Shown here one piece after another: positions 18,982-26,169 of a stretch of 28,497 nucleotides of DNA (its first letter is position 1; the number at the start of each line of letters is the position of its first letter). The notes below the pieces were generated by a model, which did not search any database, was not told the DNA's origin, and worked only from the letters and a program-made list of their open reading frames with translations. Source of the stretch: a virus. The position numbers and the translations under genes are program-made. The stretch lies in IMG/VR virus record IMGVR_UViG_3300006162_000042, positions 1-28,497 of that record; one strand, 5' to 3'.

Positions 18982-19977
18982 ATGATTAAATTTGGAAGCA
19001 TCGAACAATTTAAAAACACTATTAAAGCTGTACGTGACCACTGTGTCAAGTACGGGAAATCATTGCCTACTTTGGAATTCATTGGGACTGTAAAGATTCA
19101 CGGAACTAATGCTTCCGTTGTGTTCAGTCACGAAGGGGTTATCGAGGCATTTCAGTCTCGTGAACGTGTATTGTCTATCACTTCGGATAATGCTGGTTTT
19201 TGTATGTGGGGAGAACGCAACAAAGATCAATTGAGTCCTCTTTTTCAAGCATTTAAAACCAAACATACACTGAATCCAGACCAAAAATTGGTGGTATTTG
19301 GTGAATGGTGTGGTCCTGGTGTACAAAAAGGCGTTGCTGTCTCACAGATTCCCGAGAAAATGTTTGTTGTATTCAACATTACAATCGCTGATCCAGATGG
19401 TAATAAAACCGAATTACCGCCCGCCGAAATTCAAGAAATCTGTAAGAGTTCTACTGCTGTTCGTTCGGTATATGAATTCGAAACATACAAAATTGATATC
19501 GACTTCAATGCACCACAATTGGCACAAAATAAACTGGTAGATCTTACTTTAGCCGTTGAGGAAGAATGTCCTGTTGGTAAACATTTCGGTGTTACCGGCG
19601 TTGGTGAAGGAATTGTTTGGTGGAATCCAGAATTGAACCTATCTTTCAAGGTTAAGGGTGAAAAACATTCAGTTTATAAAGTTCGTACTATCAAAGAAAT
19701 TGCGGCTGTTGATATCGAACGCATGGCTTCTGCCAAGCAATTTGTCGAAACTGTTATTACCGAAAATCGATTGAATCAAGGTATCGCCAAATTGGGCGAA
19801 ATGGGTCTTGATGTTGATATCAAAAACACCGGTACATTTATGAAATGGGTTGTTTCTGATGGTATCAAGGAAGAGTATGATGTGATTGTCGCATCTAACT
19901 TTGATATGAAAGAAATCGGTAAAATGGCTTCCGATGTTGCCAAAAAGTTTTGGTTTGAAAAATTGGGACAGGTATGA
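18982..19977 (+). CDS. Rnl2-family RNA ligase
   Basis: A 331-residue ATP-dependent nucleotidyltransferase. Motif I KIHGTNAS has the AMP-accepting lysine at residue 38; motif III-like VVFGEWCG, motif IV EGIVWW and motif V LSFKVKGEKHS follow in order. The HGTN form of motif I is that of T4 RNA ligase 2 relatives, which seal nicks in RNA or RNA/DNA duplexes. The C-terminal 100 residues are helical and probably guide substrate choice. It has its own promoter directly after the NAD+ operon, and read-through would link it to nadV. Confidence 0.93.
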   Translation: MIKFGSIEQFKNTIKAVRDHCVKYGKSLPTLEFIGTVKIHGTNASVVFSHEGVIEAFQSRERVLSITSDNAGFCMWGERNKDQLSPLFQAFKTKHTLNPDQKLVVFGEWCGPGVQKGVAVSQIPEKMFVVFNITIADPDGNKTELPPAEIQEICKSSTAVRSVYEFETYKIDIDFNAPQLAQNKLVDLTLAVEEECPVGKHFGVTGVGEGIVWWNPELNLSFKVKGEKHSVYKVRTIKEIAAVDIERMASAKQFVETVITENRLNQGIAKLGEMGLDVDIKNTGTFMKWVVSDGIKEEYDVIVASNFDMKEIGKMASDVAKKFWFEKLGQV

Positions 19978-20198
19978 ACGAACGAATTAAACAACTTGCA
20001 ATGAAGGTTGGCATGACCGACGACAAGTTTGGTATGTTCTTTGCCAAAAACAATCACAATGAAGATGGTGTGGATTTGGAATTATTCGCCGAGTTGATTG
20101 TGCAGGAATGTATTGACTTACTTCCTGATGCTTGCCAATCCAATAATGGTTGTCATGCATCTTGGGTAATTAAAGAACATTTTGGAGTTGAAGAATGA
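19974..20198 (+). CDS. FAELIV-HFGVE family protein
   Basis: A 74-residue member: MNERIKQLAMKVG, core LELFAELIVQECIDLL, end VIKEHFGVEE. It starts inside the RNA ligase stop (ATGA), with GGGA about five bases upstream. Its tail supplies the GGAG for the unrelated 20195 gene. Confidence 0.87.
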   Translation: MNERIKQLAMKVGMTDDKFGMFFAKNNHNEDGVDLELFAELIVQECIDLLPDACQSNNGCHASWVIKEHFGVEE

Positions 20199-20389
20199 AA
20201 AAAGCACACAAACATGCAGAAATTTTAATCAAGTGGATCAATGGTGCTGATATTCAAGTTCAGAGTCCCACTACGGATGAATGGATGGATGTACCCAATG
20301 TGAACCAGTTGGGTGAAGGTGACAATTATCTCAAACCCAATCCCCTGCACCCCGATTACGACTACAATCAAAATTGGAGAGTGAAATGA
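20195..20389 (+). CDS. Conserved phage hypothetical protein (HKHAE type)
   Basis: A 64-residue protein: AHKHAEILIKWINGADIQVQ, SPTTDEWMDV and a final YNQNWRVK. The pattern HKHAxxIxxWxxGAxIQ...W.D.V...xxYRxK is very widespread in phages and prophages, with no function assigned. It is translated from the preceding HFGVEE GGAG and overlaps the next gene by four bases. Confidence 0.87.
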   Translation: MKKAHKHAEILIKWINGADIQVQSPTTDEWMDVPNVNQLGEGDNYLKPNPLHPDYDYNQNWRVK

Positions 20390-20601
20390 ACGAACGAATT
20401 CGAGAACTTGCCGAACAATCCAATGTCAAACCGTCATATTCTGCGGTATACAATCCACGGTATATCTTTGAAGAGGAAGAATTAGAAAAGTTTGCCGAGT
20501 TGATTATTGAAGAAATGTATTGCTTTATGGTTGATGCTACATCGAACGATGAACCCTGGCCAAGTTTTGATGAGATTTTAGAACATTTTGGAGTTGAATG
20601 A
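20386..20601 (+). CDS. FAELIV-HFGVE family protein
   Basis: A 71-residue member: MNERIRELAEQSN, core EKFAELIIEEMYCFMVD (the usual ECAE is altered) and end EILEHFGVE. GGAG at 20377-20380 lies in the end of the previous gene. Its tail provides the GGAG for 20601. Confidence 0.86.
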   Translation: MNERIRELAEQSNVKPSYSAVYNPRYIFEEEELEKFAELIIEEMYCFMVDATSNDEPWPSFDEILEHFGVE

Positions 20602-20810
20602 TGATAGTATCTAATCTAAGATATGAAACTGACCCAACAACATTCGAACAAAATGCCATTGTTGATGTAAAAATAGCTAGAATGACATTATACGAAATGA
20701 ATCTTCTCGGAGAAGATATACGGAATGACATATTGATGACTCTCGGTCAAGAATTCTTTGAACAAGTACAAGAACTACAAATACAAAGGATAAAGAATGA
20801 AAGTAAGTGA
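20601..20810 (+). CDS. Hypothetical protein
   Basis: A 69-residue protein with one strand-like start (MIVSNLRYETDPTTFEQNAI) and a long helix (LGQEFFEQVQELQIQRI). Start 20601 is chosen over 20598 by distance from the family-tail GGAG (20590-20593). It overlaps the 20797 gene by 14 bases. No recognised domain. Confidence 0.68.
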   Translation: MIVSNLRYETDPTTFEQNAIVDVKIARMTLYEMNLLGEDIRNDILMTLGQEFFEQVQELQIQRIKNESK

Positions 20811-21108
20811 ACTTAAACAAATCTTGGAACACACCCGTGATGATAGTGAGGTTATGATTGCTATTAAACTGCCCTATTCCACAGTGGGTGCCATTCCAAT
20901 GGTTGCCGTTAAAAGTGCTATGAATGGCTTTGATTGGGAGAATGGAAAGTTTATTCTACACCCCGAAGAAAAACTAACCAACTTTGATGAAGATTTTGCC
21001 AAGAAAATGAAAGACATGCAAGACAAATGGGGTTGGTCTGAGTATGAGAATCGTGGGCTCAAGGCAGAAATTAAGAAATTAAAGAAACTGTTGAAGGTCG
21101 AAGATTAA
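20797..21108 (+). CDS. Conserved phage hypothetical protein
   Basis: A 103-residue protein: KVSELKQILEHTRDDSEVMI at the start, a central GFDWENGKFILHPEEKLT, and a lysine-rich coiled-coil-like helix at the end. The start (a short helix followed by a D-S/A-E-V strand) is common in small phage proteins. AAAGGA at 20785-20790 is six bases upstream. Function unknown. Confidence 0.8.
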   Translation: MKVSELKQILEHTRDDSEVMIAIKLPYSTVGAIPMVAVKSAMNGFDWENGKFILHPEEKLTNFDEDFAKKMKDMQDKWGWSEYENRGLKAEIKKLKKLLKVED

Positions 21109-21174
21109 TCGATAAAAACTGTTGCATAAAAACAACAAACAAACACAATAATAAATTTTTAGGAAACTAAAAAA

Positions 21175-21396
21175 ATGAACGAGCGAATTAAAATTCTACT
21201 AGAATCGTGTATTAATAAAGAAATGACCGACAAGCCTTGGCCATTAGTTGACAATGAAAAGTTCGCCGAGTTGATTGTCTATGAATGTATTAATGCTGTG
21301 ATTGATGGTACCAAAGAAGGTGACAATTATGCTATGCGAATTGAACAGCATTTTGATAATGGACAAGGCGGTATACTACATTTTGGAATTGAATGA
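21175..21396 (+). CDS. FAELIV-HFGVE family protein
   Basis: A 73-residue member: MNERIKILLESCI, core EKFAELIVYECINAVID, end GILHFGIE. It has no close upstream gene: 66 bases of A-rich DNA separate it from 21108, with AGGA ten bases before the ATG. Its tail reads TTTTGGAATTGAATG, a GGAA variant, before the 21396 gene. Confidence 0.86.
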   Translation: MNERIKILLESCINKEMTDKPWPLVDNEKFAELIVYECINAVIDGTKEGDNYAMRIEQHFDNGQGGILHFGIE

Positions 21397-21551
21397 TGAA
21401 AGGCCCCGCCGAACTTAAACGGTTTATAGCCAAGAATAAAGAATCGTTAAAAGGCATTCGTTGGGACTCTTTGTATGTACTGAAACTACAGACCACCTGC
21501 AAGAAGTGGTTCAAACGGAACAAAAAGATTGATAAAACGGAATGGGATTGA
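21396..21551 (+). CDS. Small basic hypothetical protein
   Basis: A 51-residue, strongly basic protein (KGPAELKRFIAKNKESLKGI, then TTCKKWFKRNKKID). Adjacent ATGs at 21393 and 21396 exist, and the second is better spaced from GGAA in the family tail. Nucleic-acid contact is possible from charge alone. Confidence 0.62.
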   Translation: MKGPAELKRFIAKNKESLKGIRWDSLYVLKLQTTCKKWFKRNKKIDKTEWD

Positions 21552-21560
21552 AAAAAGTGG

Positions 21561-21588
21561 TTGACATCCGGTTCCGTTTTGATATAAT
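21561..21588 (+). promoter_or_regulatory. Strong sigma70-type promoter
   Basis: TTGACA at 21561-21566 and TGA-TATAAT ending at 21588, with a 16-base spacer. It drives the phosphoesterase unit from 21609. Confidence 0.85.
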
Positions 21589-21608
21589 TAACACATTAGG
21601 AGAATAAA

Positions 21609-22445
21609 ATGAAAATTGCACTGTGCTCAGATTTGCATCTGGAATTCGCACCAATTGAACTAAACAACACCGAAGATGCTGATGTATTGGTTCTTTCTGG
21701 TGATATTTGTATAGCCAAAGACCTTGGTTATACTGATAATGACCGTTCAATTCAGTTCATGAAATTCTTTGAACATTGTTCGGAGCAATTCAAAAATGTA
21801 ATCTATATCATGGGCAACCATGAACATTATCATGGTGATTTTACCAAGTCACATGATCAATTGGTTACTGCATTGGCCCACCTTCCCAACATTCATGTAT
21901 TGGAAAAACAACATGTGACAATTGGCGATGTAACATTCATTGGAGGAACACTTTGGACAGATATGAACAAAGAAGACCCATTGACAATGCATGGAATTGC
22001 TGGTATGATGAATGACTTCCGTATCATTGCCAATGGTAAAAAAGTGGTATACTTCCGTGATTCTGATGGCAATACACATGAACGTATTGGTAAATTAACG
22101 CCGGAAGATGTTGTGATTGAACATAAACAGATGTTAGAATACATCCACAGCGTTGTGGACGGAAAACTTGACCAGAAGTTTGTGGTTGTTGGACACCATG
22201 CACCATCTAAGATGTCAACCAAACCACGATATCAAGGTGATGAAATTATGAATGGTGGTTATAGTTCTGATTTGTCGGAATTTATTCTGGATCGTCCACA
22301 AATCAAGGTGTGGACTCATGGACATACTCATGACACATTTGATTATATGGTAGGTTCTACCAGGATTGTTTGCAATCCCCGTGGTTATGATGGCCACGAA
22401 GACCGTGCTGATCATTTTAAATTACAATATATCGAGATTGTCTGA
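21609..22445 (+). CDS. Calcineurin-like metallophosphoesterase
   Basis: A 278-residue enzyme with the full metal-ligand series: SDLHLEF (D8, H10), LSGDI (D32), MGNHEHY (N70, H71), VVGHHAPS and a final THGHTHDT. Such enzymes hydrolyse phosphomono- or diesters using two metal ions; the substrate (nucleic acid, cyclic nucleotide or other) cannot be told from motifs. AGGAG at 21598-21602 is six bases upstream. An anti-signalling role (cleaving immune cyclic nucleotides) is conceivable but unsupported. Confidence 0.93.
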   Translation: MKIALCSDLHLEFAPIELNNTEDADVLVLSGDICIAKDLGYTDNDRSIQFMKFFEHCSEQFKNVIYIMGNHEHYHGDFTKSHDQLVTALAHLPNIHVLEKQHVTIGDVTFIGGTLWTDMNKEDPLTMHGIAGMMNDFRIIANGKKVVYFRDSDGNTHERIGKLTPEDVVIEHKQMLEYIHSVVDGKLDQKFVVVGHHAPSKMSTKPRYQGDEIMNGGYSSDLSEFILDRPQIKVWTHGHTHDTFDYMVGSTRIVCNPRGYDGHEDRADHFKLQYIEIV

Positions 22446-22609
22446 TGTTTGAATGGTTGGGATCATTATTCTCTAAATGCCAACACCATTGGACAATTAT
22501 TAAAACTGTTAAAATTTTCGAATCTGCTGGCGACAAACTGCCAATTGGTGTACAGATTATTCTTCTTTGTGATAAATGTGGCGATATAAAAACTAAGAGA
22601 GTTGCATAA
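22445..22609 (+). CDS. Small zinc-ribbon-like protein
   Basis: A 54-residue protein. Cysteine and histidines at KCQHHW (C12, H14, H15) and a CDKCG knuckle (C42, C45) form a likely zinc site. This small CxHHW...CxxCG arrangement recurs in phage proteins. Its ATG overlaps the phosphoesterase stop. Confidence 0.75.
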   Translation: MFEWLGSLFSKCQHHWTIIKTVKIFESAGDKLPIGVQIILLCDKCGDIKTKRVA

Positions 22610-22610
22610 C

Positions 22611-23039
22611 ATGGTAATTGAAAAAGCGAAACCATCTCGTGAAGAAGTCCTAGAAATGGGACGACTTCAAACAGAGCAAGAAATTGCCGAATGGAAACAA
22701 TTTTATGATGAAACTATCGTTAAAGATATGTTTGATGAGGATGGATATCCAACCGATGATGCTTTGTTTTTAGTGGAAAAATGGCATTGGTCGGAGGAAA
22801 AAGGCTGGTTCGATTTTATCAAATCAATTTGGCACATGGTTTCATATTCATGGAACGAAGGTTATGAACCAAATGATTGGAAAAACGGCGAACTGAGTTA
22901 TAGGTATTACATTTCCACTATTGGATGGTCGGGCAACGAGGCAATCATTCGTGCAATGGAAAAAAATGACATGTTGTGGGCTTTTACTTGGGTACAATTA
23001 CGCCGTGGTGGACATTACATTTTTGAATTAAGGAGTTGA
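22611..23039 (+). CDS. Conserved phage hypothetical protein
   Basis: A 142-residue tryptophan-rich protein: GYPTDDALFLVEKWHW, GWFDFIKSIWHM, then YISTIGWSGNEAIIRAM and a terminal LRRGGHYIFEL. The blocks P-T-D-D/E-A-L, I-S-T-x-G-W-S-G-N-E and RRGGHYIFE mark a widespread phage family of unknown role. The ATG at 22611 follows the 22445 gene directly; an in-frame TTG at 22602 is less likely. Confidence 0.86.
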   Translation: MVIEKAKPSREEVLEMGRLQTEQEIAEWKQFYDETIVKDMFDEDGYPTDDALFLVEKWHWSEEKGWFDFIKSIWHMVSYSWNEGYEPNDWKNGELSYRYYISTIGWSGNEAIIRAMEKNDMLWAFTWVQLRRGGHYIFELRS

Positions 23040-23040
23040 T

Positions 23041-23259
23041 ATGAAAATTGATATGGAAAAATTTGCTAGGTTTCTTGTTGTTACTTTTGTGCCCGCCGCA
23101 CTTTTGTTGGTAAATGCATTTTTCTTTGAATGGCTTTGGAATACAAACGTGCCTGGAATTTTTGGTCTCAAAGAAATTACATTTGTTAATGCGGTTGGAT
23201 TTTTTGTTATGTTTAATCTTGTAAAAAATCAACCACAAATTGGCTTTTTGGGGGAATAA
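23041..23259 (+). CDS. Small two-helix membrane protein
   Basis: A 72-residue protein with hydrophobic segments at about residues 8-30 and 45-62. AGGAG at 23031-23035 lies five bases upstream. Its stop overlaps the 23259 ATG by one base. Inner-membrane location inferred, function unknown. Confidence 0.72.
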   Translation: MKIDMEKFARFLVVTFVPAALLLVNAFFFEWLWNTNVPGIFGLKEITFVNAVGFFVMFNLVKNQPQIGFLGE

Positions 23260-23960
23260 TGAAAATCTATTTTTCAGGTTATCGCAATCATTGGGTAAGT
23301 CCTTATGATATCCTAAAAACTATTTGTTTCTGGGAGAAAAATGATGATGTATTCTATGATCTTGAAGGCAAAGGCACTAAGTATACCAAATTGGTGAATT
23401 TCCTAACACCCATTTGTCAATTATGGTCTGACTTCTTGGACATTGTACATCCTAGAATCAAGTATGTTAAGATTGACAAATACGACACATACTCGATGGA
23501 CAGCACACTGGTACCAATTATTTTGCCCATGCTGAAACAATTGAGAGACACCAAACATGGTTCACCAATGATTGATATGGAAGATGTTCCGGTAGAATTG
23601 AGAACAACCAGTTACGAAGAATATGATTCACAGAAATGTTTTGACTTCTATTATGAAGTCGATGAAAATGTTGATTATAAAGGTATTCATGACCGTTGGA
23701 CTTGGGTATTGAACGAAGAAATCTTCGCATTTGAGCGCCTTGCCGATGATTCATGGAGAGAAAATTTCCAAACTGGTAAAATCGATTTGATAACAGAACC
23801 TTGTGCATGGGATGAAAATGGAAAAGCAACCATGTATCAGTCACGCCGTGGTCCAAATTACACGTTTGAATGTGATTATGATGGAATGAGAGTTGTCGAG
23901 GATCGTATCCAGAATGGCCTAAGACTTTTTGGAAAATATTTCAATTGCCATTGGGATTGA
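23259..23960 (+). CDS. Conserved phage hypothetical protein
   Basis: A 233-residue protein. RNHWVSPYDILKTICFWEK at the start, then IKYVKIDKYDTYSMDSTL, APIILPMLKQL-like PIILPMLKQLRDTKHGSPM, a DVPVELR block and a C-terminal WTWVLNEEIFAFE. This combination is a hallmark of a very common, uncharacterised tailed-phage protein. It is soluble. GGGGGA precedes the ATG. Confidence 0.9.
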   Translation: MKIYFSGYRNHWVSPYDILKTICFWEKNDDVFYDLEGKGTKYTKLVNFLTPICQLWSDFLDIVHPRIKYVKIDKYDTYSMDSTLVPIILPMLKQLRDTKHGSPMIDMEDVPVELRTTSYEEYDSQKCFDFYYEVDENVDYKGIHDRWTWVLNEEIFAFERLADDSWRENFQTGKIDLITEPCAWDENGKATMYQSRRGPNYTFECDYDGMRVVEDRIQNGLRLFGKYFNCHWD

Positions 23961-23973
23961 TGTGAAAAAATAG

Positions 23974-24001
23974 TTGACAATAGTCTATAGTCAGGTATAA
24001 T
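23974..24001 (+). promoter_or_regulatory. Sigma70-type promoter
   Basis: TTGACA at 23974-23979 and TATAAT at 23996-24001, with a 16-base spacer. Unlike most others in the window it lacks the TG of the extended -10. It serves the 24024 gene. Confidence 0.8.
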
Positions 24002-24023
24002 ACAATTTTAATTAGGAACTTTT

Positions 24024-24350
24024 ATGTTTAAAGAAATCTCAGCATTGGTTGGTGTTATTGTAGGTGCTATCGCACTGGTGTTTGGTCTTAGTTTTCTAGG
24101 CTACAAAAGCTATGAATTCTTTGCACCAAAGTATCGTCAAGTAGATAATCAAGTGTTCAAAGAAAGTGAACAGTACAATACTGGTATGAAAATTGATTTT
24201 GATAATTTGATGTTACAATATCAAACAACAACAGATGAAGCACAAAAGTCTTCTATCAAAGCAATTATTATCCATAGATTTGCTGCTTATGATACTGATA
24301 AACTCAATTCAGATCAGCGTCAGTTTTATTATCAGTTGAAACGTCAATAA
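24024..24350 (+). CDS. Membrane-anchored conserved phage protein
   Basis: A 108-residue protein with one N-terminal membrane helix (about residues 7-28) and a helical soluble domain (ESEQYNTGMKIDFDNLMLQY, IIHRFAAYDTDKLNSDQRQF). The pattern of a helix, then YNxGM and HRF(A/S)xY, recurs in phages. Its last 47 bases overlap the - strand homing endonuclease gene. AGGA at 24014-24017 is six bases upstream. Confidence 0.82.
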   Translation: MFKEISALVGVIVGAIALVFGLSFLGYKSYEFFAPKYRQVDNQVFKESEQYNTGMKIDFDNLMLQYQTTTDEAQKSSIKAIIIHRFAAYDTDKLNSDQRQFYYQLKRQ

Positions 24351-24897
24351 ATTTACAATTGGAAAAGTGCCAACGTTTCATCATTGGACCTTTTCCCTCT
24401 TTTCCGCAATGTGGACATATGTGTTGTTCTATAATATGACAAGGTTCTTTATTTTTTATCTTTTTAGAAAGTGGATTTGAATTACCAAGAAAGTTATGAG
24501 TTCCATTTTTGACACGAGACCTTGCTAATTGTGAGGATTGTTCACTTGAAAAATTATGAGTTCCACTTTCAATTTTCTTCTTTTCTCTGTTTGAATGGAA
24601 TTCAAAATCAAGAAAATTATGAGTTCCGTTCTTTAAACGTTTTTGTTGTGCTTTACTGGAACATTCAGACAATTCAATAGGAGTTAATTGCATTCGAATG
24701 GCCATAGCCATACATTCAGCCCAATCACGTTGAAGATAATGAATTGCATAATGTTTTTTAATTGAAACACACATCAAATTCTCGATATTGTTGTTAGATC
24801 GGTTACCGTCTATGTGATGTATCTCATAACTTCTTCCATCTTCATCTTTTGGTATTGCGCCAAAATGTTGTTCGTAAATCCTGCGATAAATACTCAT
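24304..24897 (-). CDS. HNH homing endonuclease
   Basis: A 197-residue protein, the only - strand gene. The HNH core is YEIHHIDGNRSNNNIENLM with a following KKHYAIH (about residues 24-53). Three spaced copies of GTHNF at 91-95, 112-116 and 132-136 form a repeat region likely to contact DNA. A C-terminal zinc motif follows: CPHC (161-164) with H177 and C181. GGGAG lies eight bases before the ATG on the - strand. It sits between the 24024 gene and the 24981 promoter and is convergent with 24024, a pattern of late insertion. The last 15 or so residues overlap 24024 coding DNA. Confidence 0.92.
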   Translation of the reverse strand: MSIYRRIYEQHFGAIPKDEDGRSYEIHHIDGNRSNNNIENLMCVSIKKHYAIHYLQRDWAECMAMAIRMQLTPIELSECSSKAQQKRLKNGTHNFLDFEFHSNREKKKIESGTHNFSSEQSSQLARSRVKNGTHNFLGNSNPLSKKIKNKEPCHIIEQHICPHCGKEGKGPMMKRWHFSNCKFIDVSTDNKTDADLN

Positions 24898-24980
24898 GCT
24901 GATACTCCCTAAAAGTGTTAGAGTCCATGCGTATTACCAGTACGGCGATGGACATTTTTGTTGTTTAATCGCAACAAGTG

Positions 24981-25008
24981 TTGACAAATAAAAAAAATCT
25001 GTTATAAT
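24981..25008 (+). promoter_or_regulatory. Strong sigma70-type promoter
   Basis: TTGACA at 24981-24986 and TGT-TATAAT ending at 25008, with a 16-base spacer. It drives the 25037-25620 unit and lies 83 bases from the divergent HNH gene. Confidence 0.85.
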
Positions 25009-25024
25009 CATATTTATACAATGT

Positions 25025-25040
25025 AGGAGTTGAAGAATGA
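25025..25040 (+). promoter_or_regulatory. Family-tail-like ribosome-binding site without a family gene
   Basis: AGGAGTTGAAGAATGA matches the DNA end of HFGVEE genes, including the ATGA join, but no family coding sequence precedes it; a promoter does. It is either a relic of a lost paralogue or a moved copy. It supplies the GGAG for the 25037 ATG. Confidence 0.6.
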
Positions 25041-25144
25041 AAGATATTTTAATGACAATTCTTCCCGAATGGGCGGGTAAAGTCACTTACTTTGCTCTTG
25101 GTTTTATGGTTTGTTTTACTCTCTTTGTTAAAGGTATTTTATGA
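25037..25144 (+). CDS. Small single-helix membrane protein
   Basis: A 35-residue protein with a hydrophobic helix at about residues 15-32 (VTYFALGFMVCFTLFVKG). It overlaps the lipoprotein ATG by four bases. GGAG lies eight bases upstream. Small size and tight coupling to a lipoprotein suggest a shared envelope role, such as an Rz/Rz1-like or superinfection function, but this is speculation. Confidence 0.65.
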   Translation: MKDILMTILPEWAGKVTYFALGFMVCFTLFVKGIL

Positions 25145-25620
25145 AAAAACTTCTTTTGGTGTTGCCCTTTGTATTTGCTCTTACTGCTTGCGATGAGAAT
25201 CTATCTTCAACACAAATTGAGCGTAAAAAGCAAGAAGAATTGAGCCTTCAAGCAGTTCAACAAGTCGGTATGCCATCTATTGTTAACTTTGCTGAAAAGC
25301 GAATGATGAAAGATATCTTGGAGTTGCGTGATAAGAACGTAGCAACTACAACTTATTTGGTTGGTATGAACAATCAACTTACTAAGGTATGTGATTCAAT
25401 TGGCTATGGCTTGCCTTACGCAACACAGTACACTAATCCACAGCGTGTATATAGCGATCCTCATGGTTATGGTACATTGCCCCAAGCTGATCCAAATGGA
25501 TTGTATAGCCCTGCAAGTGCCGATGGTACTTGGGTACTATGTGTCGATCACAAAGATGGTAAGGCTAAACCTGTATACATCGAACCGCGAGTAATTGTCA
25601 GCCCTATTACTTTACAATAA
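25141..25620 (+). CDS. Phage-encoded lipoprotein
   Basis: A 159-residue protein with a lipoprotein signal MKKLLLVLPFVFALTAC: lipobox LTAC with the lipidated cysteine at residue 17. Aspartate follows the cysteine, the usual inner-membrane retention signal in enterobacteria. The mature part is helical at first, then rich in Gly/Pro/Tyr (SIGYGLPYATQYTNPQ) with two further cysteines (108-region and near CVDHK). Phage lipoproteins often block superinfection or act in lysis; neither can be assigned here. Confidence 0.83.
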   Translation: MKKLLLVLPFVFALTACDENLSSTQIERKKQEELSLQAVQQVGMPSIVNFAEKRMMKDILELRDKNVATTTYLVGMNNQLTKVCDSIGYGLPYATQYTNPQRVYSDPHGYGTLPQADPNGLYSPASADGTWVLCVDHKDGKAKPVYIEPRVIVSPITLQ

Positions 25621-25621
25621 C

Positions 25622-25837
25622 ATGGACGAACGAATCAAAGAACTCTCCAATCAAGCATACTCATATGCCTCTGAACAAACTGGCGAATTTACTCCAGAGT
25701 TTATGGGTTTCTATGACGAAAAGTTCTCTGAGTTGATTGTCCGGGAATGTGTGGATACCTGTTTAAAAATGGCGTATTCTAATCCTGGACCACATCATTA
25801 TGCGGTAATGATCAAAGAACATTTTGGAGTCGAATGA
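25622..25837 (+). CDS. FAELIV-HFGVE family protein
   Basis: A 71-residue member: MDERIKELSNQAYSY, core EKFSELIVRECVDTC, end MIKEHFGVE. It starts two bases after the lipoprotein stop and has no visible ribosome-binding site, so coupling is likely. Together with 25960 it shares the FSELIV variant (TTCTCTGAGTTG), suggesting these two are recent sisters. Confidence 0.86.
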   Translation: MDERIKELSNQAYSYASEQTGEFTPEFMGFYDEKFSELIVRECVDTCLKMAYSNPGPHHYAVMIKEHFGVE

Positions 25838-25956
25838 TGGAATCAGAATTCCCATTTGGACACGAATATTGGTTTCATCAATATTGTAGACATTATTCGG
25901 TATATATGTCAGAAGCAGTTAGAGAACATCGTAATTTTAGTTTGTTAAAAGGTTAA
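25837..25956 (+). CDS. Small hypothetical protein
   Basis: A 39-residue protein rich in aromatic residues and histidine (FGHEYWFHQYCRHYSVYM). It is translated from the family-tail GGAG of 25622, with start 25837 preferred over 25834 by spacing. No recognised domain. Confidence 0.55.
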   Translation: MESEFPFGHEYWFHQYCRHYSVYMSEAVREHRNFSLLKG

Positions 25957-25959
25957 ACT

Positions 25960-26169
25960 ATGAACGAGCGAATTAGAGAACTTAAAAACCAGGCTGCTGA
26001 ATACGCAAACGAAGTATTTGAATATCACGGCAAAGACTATCGAGAAATTGTGATGGAAAAGTTCTCTGAGTTGATTGTCAAGGAATGTGCTGAATTGGCT
26101 ACGAAAGAATATAACAATCGTGGTGCAATTCACGGTAATGATTTGTTAGAACATTTCGGAGTTGAATGA
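25960..26169 (+). CDS. FAELIV-HFGVE family protein
   Basis: A 69-residue member: MNERIRELKNQAAEY, core EKFSELIVKECAELAT, end DLLEHFGVE. AAGG in the previous gene's end serves as ribosome-binding site. Its tail provides GGAG for the small membrane protein at 26166. Confidence 0.87.
   Translation: MNERIRELKNQAAEYANEVFEYHGKDYREIVMEKFSELIVKECAELATKEYNNRGAIHGNDLLEHFGVE

Noticed and set aside
21609-22445. Naming the phosphoesterase as a specific anti-CBASS or SbcD-like enzyme
   Set aside because: Only general metal-binding motifs are visible; no partner such as SbcC or other specific feature supports a substrate.
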